NCBI RefSeq assembly: GCF_964204645.1
Contig: NC_134025.1
Span: 6,453,001 to 6,517,000 of the forward strand
DNA: 64,000 bases
Source: Tubulanus polymorphus
Lineage: Eukaryota; Nemertea; Palaeonemertea; Tubulaniformes; Tubulanidae
Reading direction: 5' to 3'
Shown here: positions 18,065-30,250 of the stretch, one piece after another
How the letters are laid out: every line of letters begins with the position of its first letter
How positions within the stretch are numbered: the stretch's first letter is position 1
Program-made: the position numbers and the translations under genes
The notes under the pieces: generated by a model
Told to the model about the DNA's origin: nothing
The model's database searches: none
The model's input: only the letters and a program-made list of their open reading frames with translations

Positions 18065-18240
18065 ATTAAAAGAATTTAAAAACAAGAATTTATTTTTTCG
18101 AACAATCTAAAATATATAGAATACACGACGTTTCGATCTCACTCTAGAGATCATCGTCAGGTGTGAGATCGAAACGTCGTGTATTCTATAAATTTTAGAT
18201 TGTTCGAAATAAATAAATCTTGCTTTTAAATTCTTTTAAT
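18065..18240. repeat. foldback element with ~75-bp arms
   Basis: Arms 18065-18141 and 18162-18240 are reverse complements of each other with only a few mismatches, around a spacer of about 20 bp. The ends are ATTAAAAGAATTT and AAATTCTTTTAAT. Each arm contains GAGATCGAAACGTCGTG, which resembles sequence I associate with dispersed retroelement ends in marine invertebrates. It is non-coding. Confidence 0.75.
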
Positions 18241-18654
18241 ATGCCGATAGTTGGTTTTTATCTTATTATCCGTTCACCACGTTTGAGTGTGGTTATCTTT
18301 TTAAGCGAGTGACATTTTAGTTTACGTTTTTGCCGCTGTCGTTATGTTTATGGGCAGCACTAAACGGGTCGAATTTACTACATTCTTACTGTGGTGGGTG
18401 TTTCAATCGGCCAATTCCATCAGCGCTTACGCTAATTTAATTTATGAAGTTATTGTCTTTAAGACCAATTTTTCATAGAAATGACTCCAATCAACCATCG
18501 ATATATCACTAATCTATCAATTCTGTACGTTCCATGTATTCCTTTTGCAATTTCGTCTTCCGATGAAATAGATCTAAATTACAAATAATGCGACGATGAC
18601 CGCATCGTTACGAAACTGTAGCAAACAAACATGTCGACACATAATGAGAAAAGT

Positions 18655-19130
18655 ATATTTCCCTAAGAGCTACTGCGACTTTTGCTATAACTTGTAATAA
18701 GTCGTTGCACAGATGAGATGAAATATTTGTCATTTTTATCTTTTTATTCTATATGAATTATAGCGATTTTACGACGATACAGTAATCAAATTTGAATTAA
18801 CTTTGTTACGAACAGATAGATCCATGTCAGATAGTAACTGGTACCGGTAATGTTGATACGCGCAGAAAATGTAAAATTGTCGACGGGAGGATGCGATTTC
18901 GTTATACCGTCAATCTTCATTGTGCATACTATGTTAAACAAATTGATGCTCCAAATTTTCAATAAATTCTAGAGAATCGAAAAATAACGTGAAGAATTTG
19001 CGAGCTCGTACTTTTGGCGGTTTTTTTATGGAACAGATTTTTCTATTCAATCCGTTTTTCATTGTGAGTAAATGGAAAGAACTTACGGATCTTACCAACT
19101 CGAATCGACAGTAAAGAACATTACATTTTT
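18655..19130. repeat. duplicated UGT-flank block, copy A
   Basis: It aligns by eye with 20876-21330 in the same orientation. Shared landmarks in the same order include ACTGCGACTTTTGCT, GTTGATAC(G/T)CGCAG, TTCAATAAATTCTA and GAAGAATTTGCGAGC. The copies have small indels and many substitutions, so this is an older duplication than the coding parts suggest. It marks one unit of the UGT tandem array. Confidence 0.6.
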
Positions 19131-19739
19131 TGACGCCTTATAAAACGTTACCATTATGAAACTTAAACAATGTTAACCATTCAGCGTCATTTTACAAACG
19201 ACAACCGTAAATCGATGTGCAAAACGTCACAGGTTTATGTGTACACATACAAGCTATTTGGCAAAATATTATTGATAAAGATGTAGAATGGCTCCCTGCG
19301 ATTATATAATGACCTCTATTTGAACGTCGAAATGTTATATTGCATTGAATATCATGATAAGAGGTATTGTAATAGTAAAGGATGTATGATTATATCAGGA
19401 GCGGCAGGCATAAATAGAAATGATAAGTAAATCGGATTATTCGGTTAAATGGCGGATGTATACACGATTTGGAAGTCTGATATAAAAGTCAGACCCTGAC
19501 ATGGGGATGCTAGTGGAATGACGAAGCTATCTACGATCTGAGTAGGGCCGGCGTGAATTTCATCGGCGGCTACAAGCGGTCTATATAAAAACGTGTAAAC
19601 AAATAATTTCAATATTCAAATGGTTTAGAAAATATGTTCGATATTAGGGGTATGCAGGTTTCATGAGATTAGCAATCTATAATAGCATAGCTGTCATATA
19701 CGGCTCCGCGTTCACTGATGGCATGTGTATAAGGTGACA

Positions 19740-19990
19740 ATTCAATTCAATACTTTATTGATCCTTATTACATTGAAATTCCGGGATGAAATACCCAAAT
19801 TCAATAAAGTTACAAATTTTAGAATAAGAAAATACAAAATACAAGACACATGAGTAATTCATACAGAATAACATGAATAAGTTATTTAAATGACGATGTC
19901 AACCCAGACTCAAGTCTAGGATATCGAGTGACAGCCAAACCGGGCCCCGGGACCGGGCCGGCTGGCTACACGATATGCTCGAAGTCATGA
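19740..19990 (-). mobile_element. probable 3' end of a retroelement (minus orientation)
   Basis: Read on the minus strand it ends GGATCAATAAAGTATTGAAT followed by TGAATTG, a terminal pattern common to LINE and SINE 3' tails in marine invertebrates. Its other side contains a GC-rich block (CCGGCCCGGTCCCGGGGCCC). No reverse transcriptase frame is present. The boundary is approximate and the family is not identified. Confidence 0.4.
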
Positions 19991-20164
19991 TGAAGCAGAC
20001 ATCAGAAGAGCTCTTTCTTCAACCATGGAGGCAATGAAGTTGCAGACCAGCTTAGAGCAAACGTGAATCGAAGTCGGTCACAAGTTGACAATTTTTATTT
20101 TAATTAGACCAGTCGAAGACTGTATCATCGCCAAATCTCATAATTCCCCAAATCTCATAATTCC

Positions 20165-20408
<244 letters not shown>

Positions 20409-20524
20409 TCGTATTTATCAATCTTAATCTAAAGAAGCACAACATTTGAGCAGAATAATTCAATTTTTGAGTTATTGTGATGAATTGAGCGCAACACTGT
20501 ATATAAAAGTACGGTGACATTTAG

Positions 20525-20775
20525 ATTTTAATTTGTTATTCTTTGATTTTTTAAGATTTAAAAATTTTACAATTCTCACCCTACTGAGACAGCCAGCAAA
20601 ATCAGTATACTTTATTAACAAACCTCCGATAATGTCCAACATATACAGCTCGGGAATACTAAAATATGAAAGAGGCGATTTCAAGTGTTCACCGCCATAT
20701 TCCATAACATGATGAATCCAATCGATGGCCAGTTTCGAAGATCTCCGGGCAATTCTTGGCTCGGATTTCCCGCTA
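20525..20775 (-). pseudogene. truncated UGT copy (C-terminal end only)
   Basis: The minus strand encodes MEYGGEHLKSPLSYFSIPEL and an altered membrane anchor, matching the last ~80 residues of the two intact UGTs. The anchor is eroded and re-framed (LLIKYTDFAGCLSRVRIVK), and just upstream the Arg-Ala-Lys region is shifted out of frame by small deletions. The rest of the gene, about 1.2 kb, is missing. Its 3' flank at 20420-20520 matches 21410-21512 downstream of the intact UGT, so it is a decayed unit of the same array. Confidence 0.85.
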
Positions 20776-20875
20776 TCGTTGTATATTGGAGCAGGACTAG
20801 ACGGTCGAGGTCAATTATTTTTGCTGTGGCTGGTGTTGCGGTCATGCTATAAAGACTGAAAGGCTAATAAGCGTA

Positions 20876-21330
20876 TTCCCTTAAGACTGCGACTTTTGCT
20901 TTAACATGTAGTAACTCTTTGCACAGATGTGTGTGAAATATGTTTTATTCATATCTTTATGCTTATATATCATATGATTCTAGCGATCTTACGCAGTTCA
21001 GTAGCCACAATTTGACAGTAGACGAACAAGCACTGGTTATGTTGATACTCGCAGTAAATGGGTAATTGTTGACGGATAATTGATCCGTTGTACCGTAAAC
21101 TTCGGAGCCTACATCTTATTAATGCATATATTTATTTTAGGCGAACCACACTCCAAATGTTCAATAAATTCTATCACTCGGAAAATAACGCGAAGAATTT
21201 GCGAGCAAGTACTTTTATTATTTTGATGGAGCAGATTTTTTTATTCCAATCCATGTTTCATCGTGAGAAAACGAAAAACAGAACTTTTATTAGCAACTCG
21301 AATTCACAGTTAAGAAAATTACATTTTTAT
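20876..21330. repeat. duplicated UGT-flank block, copy B
   Basis: This block lies directly downstream of UGT 2 and pairs with 18655-19130. It shows that the array duplicated with its downstream flank, not just the coding exon. Confidence 0.6.
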
Positions 21331-21512
21331 AACTTCATATGTATTTAATAGCCATAAATTCTATCAAAACGCGCAATTTATAACATATCTAATTTGTTAC
21401 TCTCAATTTAAACTAAGCACAATATTTGAGCAGAATAATAATAATTCAATTTTTGAGTTAACGTTATGGAAAGAGTGCTGTCGCAACACTGTATAGAAAT
21501 GTACGGTGACGA

Positions 21513-23036
21513 TCATTTAGATTTGATTTTTTTATTCTTTAATTTTTTACGATTTAAATATTTTACAATTCGCACCGTACTGTATATCACGACAGCCAGT
21601 AACATCAGTATGCTTATTATCACAGCTCCCATAATGTCCAACATATACAGTTCAGAGATACTTAAATATGAAAGAGGCGATTTCAAATGTTCACCGCCAT
21701 ATTCCATAACATGATGAATCCAATCGATAGCCAGTTTCGAAGGATCTCCGGGGATATTCTTAGCTCGGATTGCTGCAGCTTTGATTGTTTTAGAATAGCT
21801 CGGGTTTGAGATTAGTTCAACCAGATTTCGATGGAGTTCATCGGCTGTAAAATGGTTGATGTCCATCTGAAGTCCAAATCCTTGGACCACCGTTCGATGA
21901 GCGTTATACGGTTGATCGCCAAATAACGGAAAACCCAGCATCGGAACACCGTTATAGAAAGCTTCCACCTGTCCATTCTGACCGCAATGAGTTATGAAAA
22001 CCTTCGCATTCTTATGCGCCAGTAGACCCTTTTGGGGCAACCACTTTGATAGGTGTACATTATCGGAAACTTTTAAGTTGAACTTAGAGTTATCCAATCT
22101 CCAGAATACTTGTTGCTCCAGGCGTCCAAACGCGTCTATAAATTTCTCTGCGACATCTGCCGGGAAATCCGCATCGGCCTGACTCCCAAAGCTCACTATA
22201 ATAGCACCTTGAGTAGCTGCATCCATGAACTGTTTAAACTGACCAGTCAGCGGTTTAGCGGTGACACGAGAGATTCCCGCTACGTTTATCATGTTCGGTG
22301 GCATCACAATTGGGCAGTCCAATACAGGAACATGTACAACTAAAGTTAACATGGCTTCTTTCGATAAATCTAATAGAGTTTTCAATTTCTGACCAGGTAA
22401 ATAATCAAGAAGTGGCGCCTCGTCCAACAACGTAAATGGATCATGCAAAGCCTCTATATAGGCCTGAAAATGCCGAAATCTATCAGACATTGACCTATGA
22501 TTGGGACCTGATAAACACGTCAATCCAGAAATTATCGGCGTAAGTCCAGGACTGAGCCATGGATATACAAGTCCGGCAAAAGTGATGAAAGGTATACCGT
22601 GTTTTTTAGGTATGAGATACCTGCAGATCGCAAAGCCATCTACGACAGCTAAGTCAAATTTCAACGATTTGATCTTTGCTTGGATCTCTTCATCATATAG
22701 AATTTTAATACATTCAGTATTAATTTGATTTTTCATGTGGCTGCCAACGGCAGCGTCTCCTAACATGGCTGATCTCATTGACAATGTTGTGTCCAGTTCT
22801 CCCACATCGTATAATATTGTATTCATTCCGCTTGCTTTAATTTCTGGACGACGAGACATCGATTTTTCGATGAGCATATAAACATCGTGATTGTGAGACA
22901 TCAATAGTTTACCGAGAACTCCGGTTTGTGCGATATGACCACCTCCAGGGAACGATAACATCAGAACTCTCTTAGCATCACACGCACATATAAAGGCCAA
23001 CGAAATAAATATCTCTATCACATTGATGGAAGCCAT
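21513..23036 (-). CDS. UDP-glucuronosyl/UDP-glycosyltransferase, paralogue 2
   Basis: Intronless tandem paralogue of the gene at 15582-17102, with the same layout: signal peptide, catalytic GGGHIAQ His, LAVVDGF Asp, signature THCGQNGQVEAF to FPLFGDQP, C-terminal anchor and lysine-rich tail. The frame is open to 23063, but the start is placed at the Met aligned with paralogue 1 (MASINVIEIF); starting 9 residues earlier would put charged residues before the signal peptide. It keeps the usual Ser in SFGSQ. By eye about 55 of ~507 residues differ from paralogue 1. About 40 of these are in the first ~205 residues (acceptor side), and a stretch of about 85 residues from DYLPGQ to IIVSFG is identical. 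Confidence 0.93.
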   Translation of the reverse strand: MASINVIEIFISLAFICACDAKRVLMLSFPGGGHIAQTGVLGKLLMSHNHDVYMLIEKSMSRRPEIKASGMNTILYDVGELDTTLSMRSAMLGDAAVGSHMKNQINTECIKILYDEEIQAKIKSLKFDLAVVDGFAICRYLIPKKHGIPFITFAGLVYPWLSPGLTPIISGLTCLSGPNHRSMSDRFRHFQAYIEALHDPFTLLDEAPLLDYLPGQKLKTLLDLSKEAMLTLVVHVPVLDCPIVMPPNMINVAGISRVTAKPLTGQFKQFMDAATQGAIIVSFGSQADADFPADVAEKFIDAFGRLEQQVFWRLDNSKFNLKVSDNVHLSKWLPQKGLLAHKNAKVFITHCGQNGQVEAFYNGVPMLGFPLFGDQPYNAHRTVVQGFGLQMDINHFTADELHRNLVELISNPSYSKTIKAAAIRAKNIPGDPSKLAIDWIHHVMEYGGEHLKSPLSYLSISELYMLDIMGAVIISILMLLAVVIYSTVRIVKYLNRKKLKNKKIKSK

Positions 23037-24113
23037 TCTGAAACATAAAAGATCTAAGTTCATAAAGGCATTTGTGTCATGGCAGAGTCTATTGTGGCCC
23101 GGTCTTTAATATAACACATGAAGTGATGATGGGTCGGACATCCAAGTATAGTGGAAACTCGTTAACGACCTTGGATACAATGATTTCTCAGTTTTATAAA
23201 CCTAGAATTTCGTCCCAATATTTACCACTATACTGGCCCAACGAATAGTCGGGTCCACTGAACTTGCATCGGAGGTTCAAGCCTAACGGTTATCAACAGT
23301 AATTCAAATATCATTGTCCTTTAAAGGATATTTCATCTCTTGTTACAATACCCAGTAATAGCCCCAGGAGGAGCACATCCATGAAAGTATCTATAATATT
23401 GCATTTATTATTTAAGGTACCCCAATCTACTACGCCTCTTTTTTTCCTGACCCAGTTTAACCACAACAGTATGCAACGTATGTATAGCCTAATACACCGT
23501 GTTTTACCTTCGCGTTGCAGCGTTCAATGCTGATCGTGTGGTGTTGTCGCGGTATACTGCGAGAGTGTTATCAGTGTCAGTATTGACTACCGACTCAATG
23601 AAAAGCGCTAGTCCTATCTCTCATTCCCGACATAACAAGATAGGAATAACAATTGCTTAAAACCTAAATAACCGAGTCTTGCAACCAAACAAAAACGGGC
23701 AATTGCTCAAAAAAAACAGTAGACTATAGATGGCGTGAAGGTTGTTCGAGAAATAATCCGCAACTTCAAAGACGAATGTAGGACACGTATCCATATTCCT
23801 TCACATCTCCCGCAGTTCGAATTCTATCCTCAATTTTGAAATAAATAACAAAAATTCTTCATTTGTGTTAATTACAGTTTCATTTAACTTTTATCGTACA
23901 TACGCAGACAGCTAAAAAGGTACATATACATACTTTAAAGCATAAAATGAAAATGATGGATCCCTTGATGGTACATTTAGGATTTGTAATATTTTTGATA
24001 AATAAACGTAGCATTTTCGTTTTGATTTTTATTTACAAAATTACATAGTAATACAATACATATATACACATTTTCTTTCAACCCGAAATGATACAAACGT
24101 TTTAATTTAAACA
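23037..24113. other. spacer between UGT 2 and INCENP
   Basis: No gene or clear repeat is seen. It should include the UGT 2 promoter on the left and the INCENP 3' UTR on the right; the sequence is AT-rich near 23880-24100. Confidence 0.5.
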
Positions 24114-27100
24114 CTATTCAATGGGAACCCTGAGAGCTGTCTTCGGAGGCCGATTCGGTGGCCTCTGAGGTGATTTGTAAAGCGGCGAACCCCAATTAGC
24201 GGAACTCGTGCGCTTCTTAAACCGTGTTCGTTGAACTTTAAACATGACAGTTAAGTCGGGTTTATCGACATTATCGAATCCAAGTTCGTTTAAATCCGGT
24301 GGATGATAGTGTTGATGTATCAAAGCAGCTTTCAGTAGCGAACCTAGAAAATATACACAGATGAATCAATGCAAACAGATGTGTGATGTGTACCGCTTAT
24401 CCAGATTTTATGGAAGATAAGTAGAGCGTTGTGGCCGAGTGGTTAGACCGTTCGGCTCTGGGAAGCCAGGTCGTGGGTTCGAACCCCATACATAGCCATA
24501 GTGTCCTCGGGCAAGACACTTATCCTCACTTCTTCCTCCACCCAGGAGTAAATGGGTACCTGGCATGATAGATGACTCATGAGCGCTTGTTAGCAGCTCG
24601 GCGTTACTTCTCCCCAGGGAGAGATGACTGATACATGCTAGAGTATAAAATTGGCTGGGGTAATAATACCAAAAAATGTAAAGCGCTCTGAGCAGCCTGG
24701 CTGGATTTTAAGACACATATTATTATCATTATTAAGATCACTTAAAAAATCCTAACAAAAATTTCTTATATTCACCTGTTGCCCATTTCGGAATCTCTTT
24801 TCTCGGAGCTTCTTCTTCATCGGTATCAGATGAATGAATATCAGATATATCATAGGACTGTAACCTATTAAACATATCAACGGAACCTTCATGATCAAAG
24901 TAACACAACCCCTCAGAAAAATAGTTTAGTTTAAAATTTTTCAAATTCAGAAACCTGGGTAGAGCACCGGTACTACGAATTAAAATAGTCTCATAGAGTT
25001 GAAATAATTGATAATGGTCTCATTTTGCTCAATGACAACTGCAGAAATCTTACACTGGTTTAGATGTTGTAAGCCCTGATACTCGTGAAGTTGCCGAACT
25101 ACTGTTCAACGACGCGTTATGCTTATCCACCAATTTCTTGATAGCATCTTCCTCTTTTTTCGCTCGGTTTTTCTTCTCCGTTTCCTTCTGTAACTGAAGT
25201 CTTAGTTGTTCCTAAATACGAAAACACCAATATGTTGTAGAATCATAGATCAATAAAATACATGATACACAATTTGACAGTCAACAAAATAACATCAACT
25301 AGGTTCGTTAGTCAGTGATAGATATGCTTACCTTCTCTCTTTCTTTTTCTTCTCTTTCCTTCCTTTCTTTCTCGCGTTGTTTTTCTAATTCAGCTTTTTC
25401 CCGTTCTGCTCTTTCAATGGCCAGTTGACGATCCCTACAAAACATCGACGATTTCAACTAATAATTCTATAATTCATTCATCAATTCTGGACACAAACGA
25501 GCCGTTACTGACCTTTCCTCTTTTAGTTTCATTCTCTCTTTCTCCTCCTCTAATCGCTGAATTCGTTGTTTTTCCTGTTCCTGCATCCTCTCTTCCTCTA
25601 ACTGACGACGTTTCTCCTCGGCTTGTATTCGCTCTTCCTCGATACGTTTCAATCGTTCCATCTCTTCGTGTTTCTTCTTTCTCTCGATCATCTCTCGATA
25701 ACGTCGTTCTTGTTCTTCTTTTTCTTTCAATTTCTGTAACCGGGCTTCCTCTTCGAACCGCCGTCGTTCGTTTGCCTCAGCAATTTTTTTTTCTCTGTTA
25801 TAAAACCAAGCAGGATAAGCCATTTTAAGATGAGCAAATCGAACAACTGCATTATTTAAGATAAAAAATGCAACGCTATTTACCTCAATTTCCGTGCTTT
25901 CTCTTTCTCCAATCGTTCTTTCTTTTCTTTAATGAGTGACGACACTGAAACTTTCTTCTCAACTTTCTGCACGGCTTCTTTATTCTTTTCTTGAAGTTTC
26001 TTCTCATTTTCTTGTTTTTTCTGTTGCACAAGTTTCATCCTCTCTTCTCGACGTCTGTTTTGATCGAAGCAATGAAACATTTATTTCTACATTTTGATCC
26101 CTTTATAATTTGATACGCTAGATGAAATATTAAATTACAATACCTTATTTCTTCTTTTAGTTTTTGCTGTTTTTCTTCTTTCAAGCGTTTTATTCTCTCA
26201 TCATCCTGTAATCTCTTCTTGTTGATTTGTTGTTTCTTCAAAGCTTGTTTTTGCTGAAACAGCCGCAGAAAACAATCAAATAAATGTCTTGCCGACTTCG
26301 ACAATTGAAATGGTCAAGTATTTATTTTCCCTACCTGCATTAGTAGATGATTAGGGGTAGTTACAGTCTTCTGTTTGATAAATGAAGACACACTACTGAC
26401 AAGGTTCGCCGGTCTGCTACAGGATCCAGTCCGTGATAAGGTACGACCTGATGAAGCGGTGGACGTCAGGCCTTGCGTCCGATTAACTTGCATGAGTGGA
26501 GTTTCCGGCACTTCTACCTCGCCTTCAGAAGTTGTCCTAAGAAATTTCAAAAACGCTTTTGGTACCTATGATTGTGTCATGCCACTTGATAAGATGAAAG
26601 TTCTATTACTGAACCGTTCCAAGCTGGTTGGTCTATGGTATGGTAACTATACTCACTCATATTCACTTGCATTTTCTGTTGATGCCTTTTTATTTGAATC
26701 GAAAAAGACGGCATCGTCTTCGGATTCCCAACCACTTTCATCGGCATTCTCTTCTTCAGTTTGAACTTTATTGCTGTCAGTTTTTGATATATTCCCGCTA
26801 CCAGTCTTCTCTTGTTCAACGTTCGATTCGGAACTTTCGATAGCTTCTGATTCCATACAACTAAAAAATTCAAGATCATTTTACGGGTTTTAATGGGGTT
26901 CGTTTCACAGTCCGTAAAACACATCTTATCAAATCTGTTCCCACATAAAATTAATATTTTGCATCAGAGGTTAAAATTTATATTTTGAATAATCATTATT
27001 CAAATCATAGTCATTATTTTTCCCATCATTTACATTTCATTATTAATGAAATGTAAATGATGGGAAAAATAATTCAAAATCTCAGATTCAAAAACGTTTT

Positions 27101-30100
27101 GGAATCCTGAAACTAAATCCAGACAAAAAAACATTTTTGTTCTTACCCAGAGTTTTGTAACGGTGATTTTGAAATCTCGTTAGCTATTTCTTCAGTTTCT
27201 TGTTCAATCTCGCCCTCCTGCTGTAGTTCTAATTCAGCCTGTAATCTCGCTACTGCTAACGTGTTATTTCGAGGCAGTCTACACTTTGATCTCGTCGACC
27301 GACGTTCACCGGTCGATGATTGACTGCTGTAATTGTCATCGGATGACTGTGCCGACGCTGAACTGATGTTTCTGACTTTTGATCGCGTTATTCTTCGACT
27401 TCCAGCTGGAGTTGCCTGTAAAAACAAACCACATGTAAACACGTATGTAATACCGAGTTCTCCTTCCATACTGTTCACTTCAGTCCAACTTACTGTATTG
27501 GCATTCATAGCTGATTCTGCTGTCTCTTCCCTATCTTCAGTTGTTGAATTTTTAGATTTCAATTTTAATCGCGATTTCGGTTTAGGATTCAATTTAGGTG
27601 ATATTGCCTGTAAAAAATGGCGATAATTTAAACACTCGACGACAGCAAAAATTTGTAAAAAAAAAGAGGTCTATGATAGTTGTGATAATGTGACATTACA
27701 AACTTGAAACTTACTTTGTCAACTTCCATTTCCTCAACATCAGCTTCGTCATCAGCATCTGAAGCTTTTTCATCCTCATCACTAACAGCTGAAACTACCA
27801 CATCAGCGCCGTCTTCATTTCTCTCGTCATCATTGAACATTTCTTCACTACTGACTGCCTCATCCTGAGAACTACTACTGGCGCCATTCGAAGATTCGAC
27901 AGGCAAGTCCGAAGATTTTGTGGTCAGCTTTGGACTGTCCAGATTATCAGTATTTGCTGGTGACTTTTGAACTAATCTTTCCACCACTGCACTTCGATTT
28001 AGATTCACACGTACCACACTCATTTTTTGTTTCGATAAACTGACGCGTGGTCCGGCGATGCTACTTTTACGCAATGATTTCGTATACGAAAACTTTGACG
28101 ATCGCGTACGCCTTCGTTGGGGAGATTCTTCAGCGGGCATATCGACTGCCTTGATTTGTTTGATTCGAGACTGCGAATGCTGTTGTTTTTCATGTGAAAA
28201 AGTAAGCGAAGCCTGTGATCGGTAAACAGGCGATCCGTGGTTAGGTTTATTATTCCTCACACTAATCGGCGTTCGAGACTTCGGAGTTTTTTCCGGCGTT
28301 TTCGCGCTGACAAACTCTTGATAAGCTTGAGCTTTAGCCTTGACGCTCAGAATGCTGTAATTCGCAGCGACTTTCGGACTATTTGGTACTACTCGAACAG
28401 AAGATTTTGGAGTCTGCTTTAATTTAACAGCATTTGGTGTCCGGGGCATATTATTAGTTCTGAACGGAGACCCAGATTTTTCACTAACAGAATTCAGTTT
28501 TACGTTTCGCTCTACAACTACTTTAACGTGATCAGATGATGAATCAGTTTTTTCACACTGCTCAATAATGTTTTTTCGCACCGACCGTTTCGCGGAACTA
28601 TCTTCGATAACTTTGCTGAGCACAACCACCGGGCTCATACAAACTTCATTATCTAATTCGACGATGGCAGCGGCGTGCGCGTCGCGTAACGCGCGATTAG
28701 AACGCGTGGTGCTGCCGCTGTTACTGCCGCGAGAGTTTTTACTACTGCGAGTACGGCTGGTTTTGCGCGGCGGTGTTTTCACGAAATCGTCATCGGATGA
28801 ATCTGCACGCGACGTTGTTTTTCGCGCCCGAGTTGAAGTTTTCTTCTTCATTGGTTGTGGAACATCTGTATCCATATCGCTGCTTTCTGTCTTCTTTCGA
28901 TTACGACTAGAAAATAAAACAATAATGTAGATATGATTATAGCTGAAATATATAAAAGCGTTACAAGGGTGGCCACTTTTATTTGACTTGCTTTTTCCCA
29001 ATTCATGCACGACACACATGTAGAGGTGTGGGTTGTTTTCCCTGAAATGATCTGCTACGAATCCAAACAATTTTATACACGTGAGACATAGACGGAAATT
29101 GTTTGATTTTAAGTACGATTTCAAAAATTGTCCCTGATTTTCTAAGCTATTCCCTTTTTACTTTCTCTTTTTTAAGGATAGAGAAAATTCCCCGACTTTT
29201 CCCTGATTTCCAGCTAAGTGGCCACCCATGAACGTTATAACACCAAATTAAATGCGGCCCAAGACAGATAAGAAAATGGTTCACTGCAAAACCTGCTTAA
29301 TCCTGATCCTTCAGAGCAGATTATCTGGTTTAAGGGTCTCGAGTAAACATATTCTACAAACACGACAGTGTTTAATGGGTTATTTAAATAATGGATTAAG
29401 TGGGTTTAAATGTATTTGTTTTTCTGTTCATTCGTTCATCAGTTCTTGACTCATCAGGGCCCAGTTCCACAGTTGTGAATTAGAGTCAACTGTTGAGTTA
29501 AAATTAGTTCATTTTCAATGTTTTAACTCAGAATCAAATCTTGACACACGAATGTGTGAATAACTGGTGGTTAGGATGTGTTAGTAGGTGACACTTTTTC
29601 AACTATATCTGACTTAGTCCGATTGTAACATACGTCTGGCGCTTTTTTGACGGTGGTTCATCATCATCTTCCTCATCAGCTGTGTTGACTCTTCCTCTTC
29701 GTCGCTTTGCAGACGGCGTCTTAGGTAGAAGATCGGGGTCAGGACTATATCATCGGATAGAAAGAATAATATTTTCATGAATGATGTTTTTGAGTGTTCA
29801 CGTTGGTTTGAGAAAAAGCATGACGAACTTCATGTGAGCGCCATAACCCACTATGATACTGTTTTCAATTCACTCACATTTAAATCATTCTTAATTGAAT
29901 TCAAATGCCTCTGTTAATAATTTGAGAAAAGCAGGGAAAAAATCCAAAAGCCTTTGAAGTTTGAAGCAGGATTTATTTTTCATTTGCCTGATGTGCCGTA
30001 GCTTAGCAAGCCACTCTGCTTAACACACAACTTTCCACCCCAACAAGATCACAGAAAGATTGTTTTCTTTAGTTAGTCATCTGATGAAGAAGGCCCCCTA

Positions 30101-30250
30101 CCTGGCAAATTTTTTCTTCGCCTCAATGAGCACTTCTTGCATCCAAAGAAAATGCTGTTCAACCGAATTGTTGAAATTCTCGAGTCCATCGTCATATTTT
30201 TTAACGAAACAGGATAAAACATCATCTAGTGTGGTCTTTGATGTTGACAT
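24114..30250 (-). CDS. INCENP: Inner centromere protein (INCENP), complete
   Basis: Scaffold of the chromosomal passenger complex; it binds survivin and borealin through its N-terminus and activates Aurora B through the IN-box. Fourteen coding exons join in phase to 1124 aa: 30102-30250, 29634-29744, 27715-28906, 27494-27607, 27147-27415, 26657-26860, 26335-26536, 26144-26253, 25884-26054, 25513-25794, 25332-25434, 25056-25211, 24776-24857, 24114-24343. Exon 1 carries the CEN box (FNNSVEQHFLWMQEVLIEAK). The long exon 3 is a basic and Ser/Thr-rich disordered region with many SP/TP sites. Exons 8-12 encode a continuous charged helix rich in Glu, Lys and Arg. The last two exons hold the IN-box (IPKWATGSLLKAALIHQHYH) and the Aurora-site motif RTSSANW. 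It is longer than human (918 aa), mainly in the disordered part. Splice choice at exon 12 (CCA|GTGTAA) is the least certain. Confidence 0.94.
24415..24735 (+). mobile_element. tRNA-derived SINE in an INCENP intron
   Basis: The head is tRNA-like, with an A box TGGCCGAGTGG at 24432-24442 of the Leu/Ser type and a B box GGTTCGAACCC at 24476-24486, so an internal Pol III promoter is present. A ~230-bp unrelated body follows (GGGCAAGACACTTATCCTC, AATGGGTACCTGGCA), and the tail is an ATT/TTA repeat. AAGAT occurs just before the head and again after the tail, a possible target-site duplication. The element is antisense to INCENP, between its last two exons. Part of the body resembles the conserved central domains of widespread marine-invertebrate SINE superfamilies. 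Confidence 0.85.
27013..27073. repeat. 61-bp near-perfect palindrome in INCENP intron 5
   Basis: Two 30-nt arms, ATTATTTTTCCCATCATTTA... and its exact reverse complement, flank a single T at 27043. I found no mismatch. Such a sequence can extrude as a cruciform and often arises by template switching. Confidence 0.9.
29457..29570. mobile_element. degenerate MITE-like foldback in INCENP intron 2
   Basis: The left end GGGCCCAGTT matches the terminal motif of the element at 59588-59723. Inner inverted arms TGAGTTAAAA and TTTTAACTCA are clear, while the right end is eroded (AACTGG). It is probably an older member of the same family. Confidence 0.5.

Noticed and set aside
24421-24500. Possible functional tRNA gene
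   Set aside because: The A and B boxes are those of a SINE head; the acceptor stem is not closed and a SINE body and tail follow.
28568-28930. 120-codon plus-strand frame inside INCENP exon 3
   Set aside because: It is the antisense shadow of a long biased coding exon.
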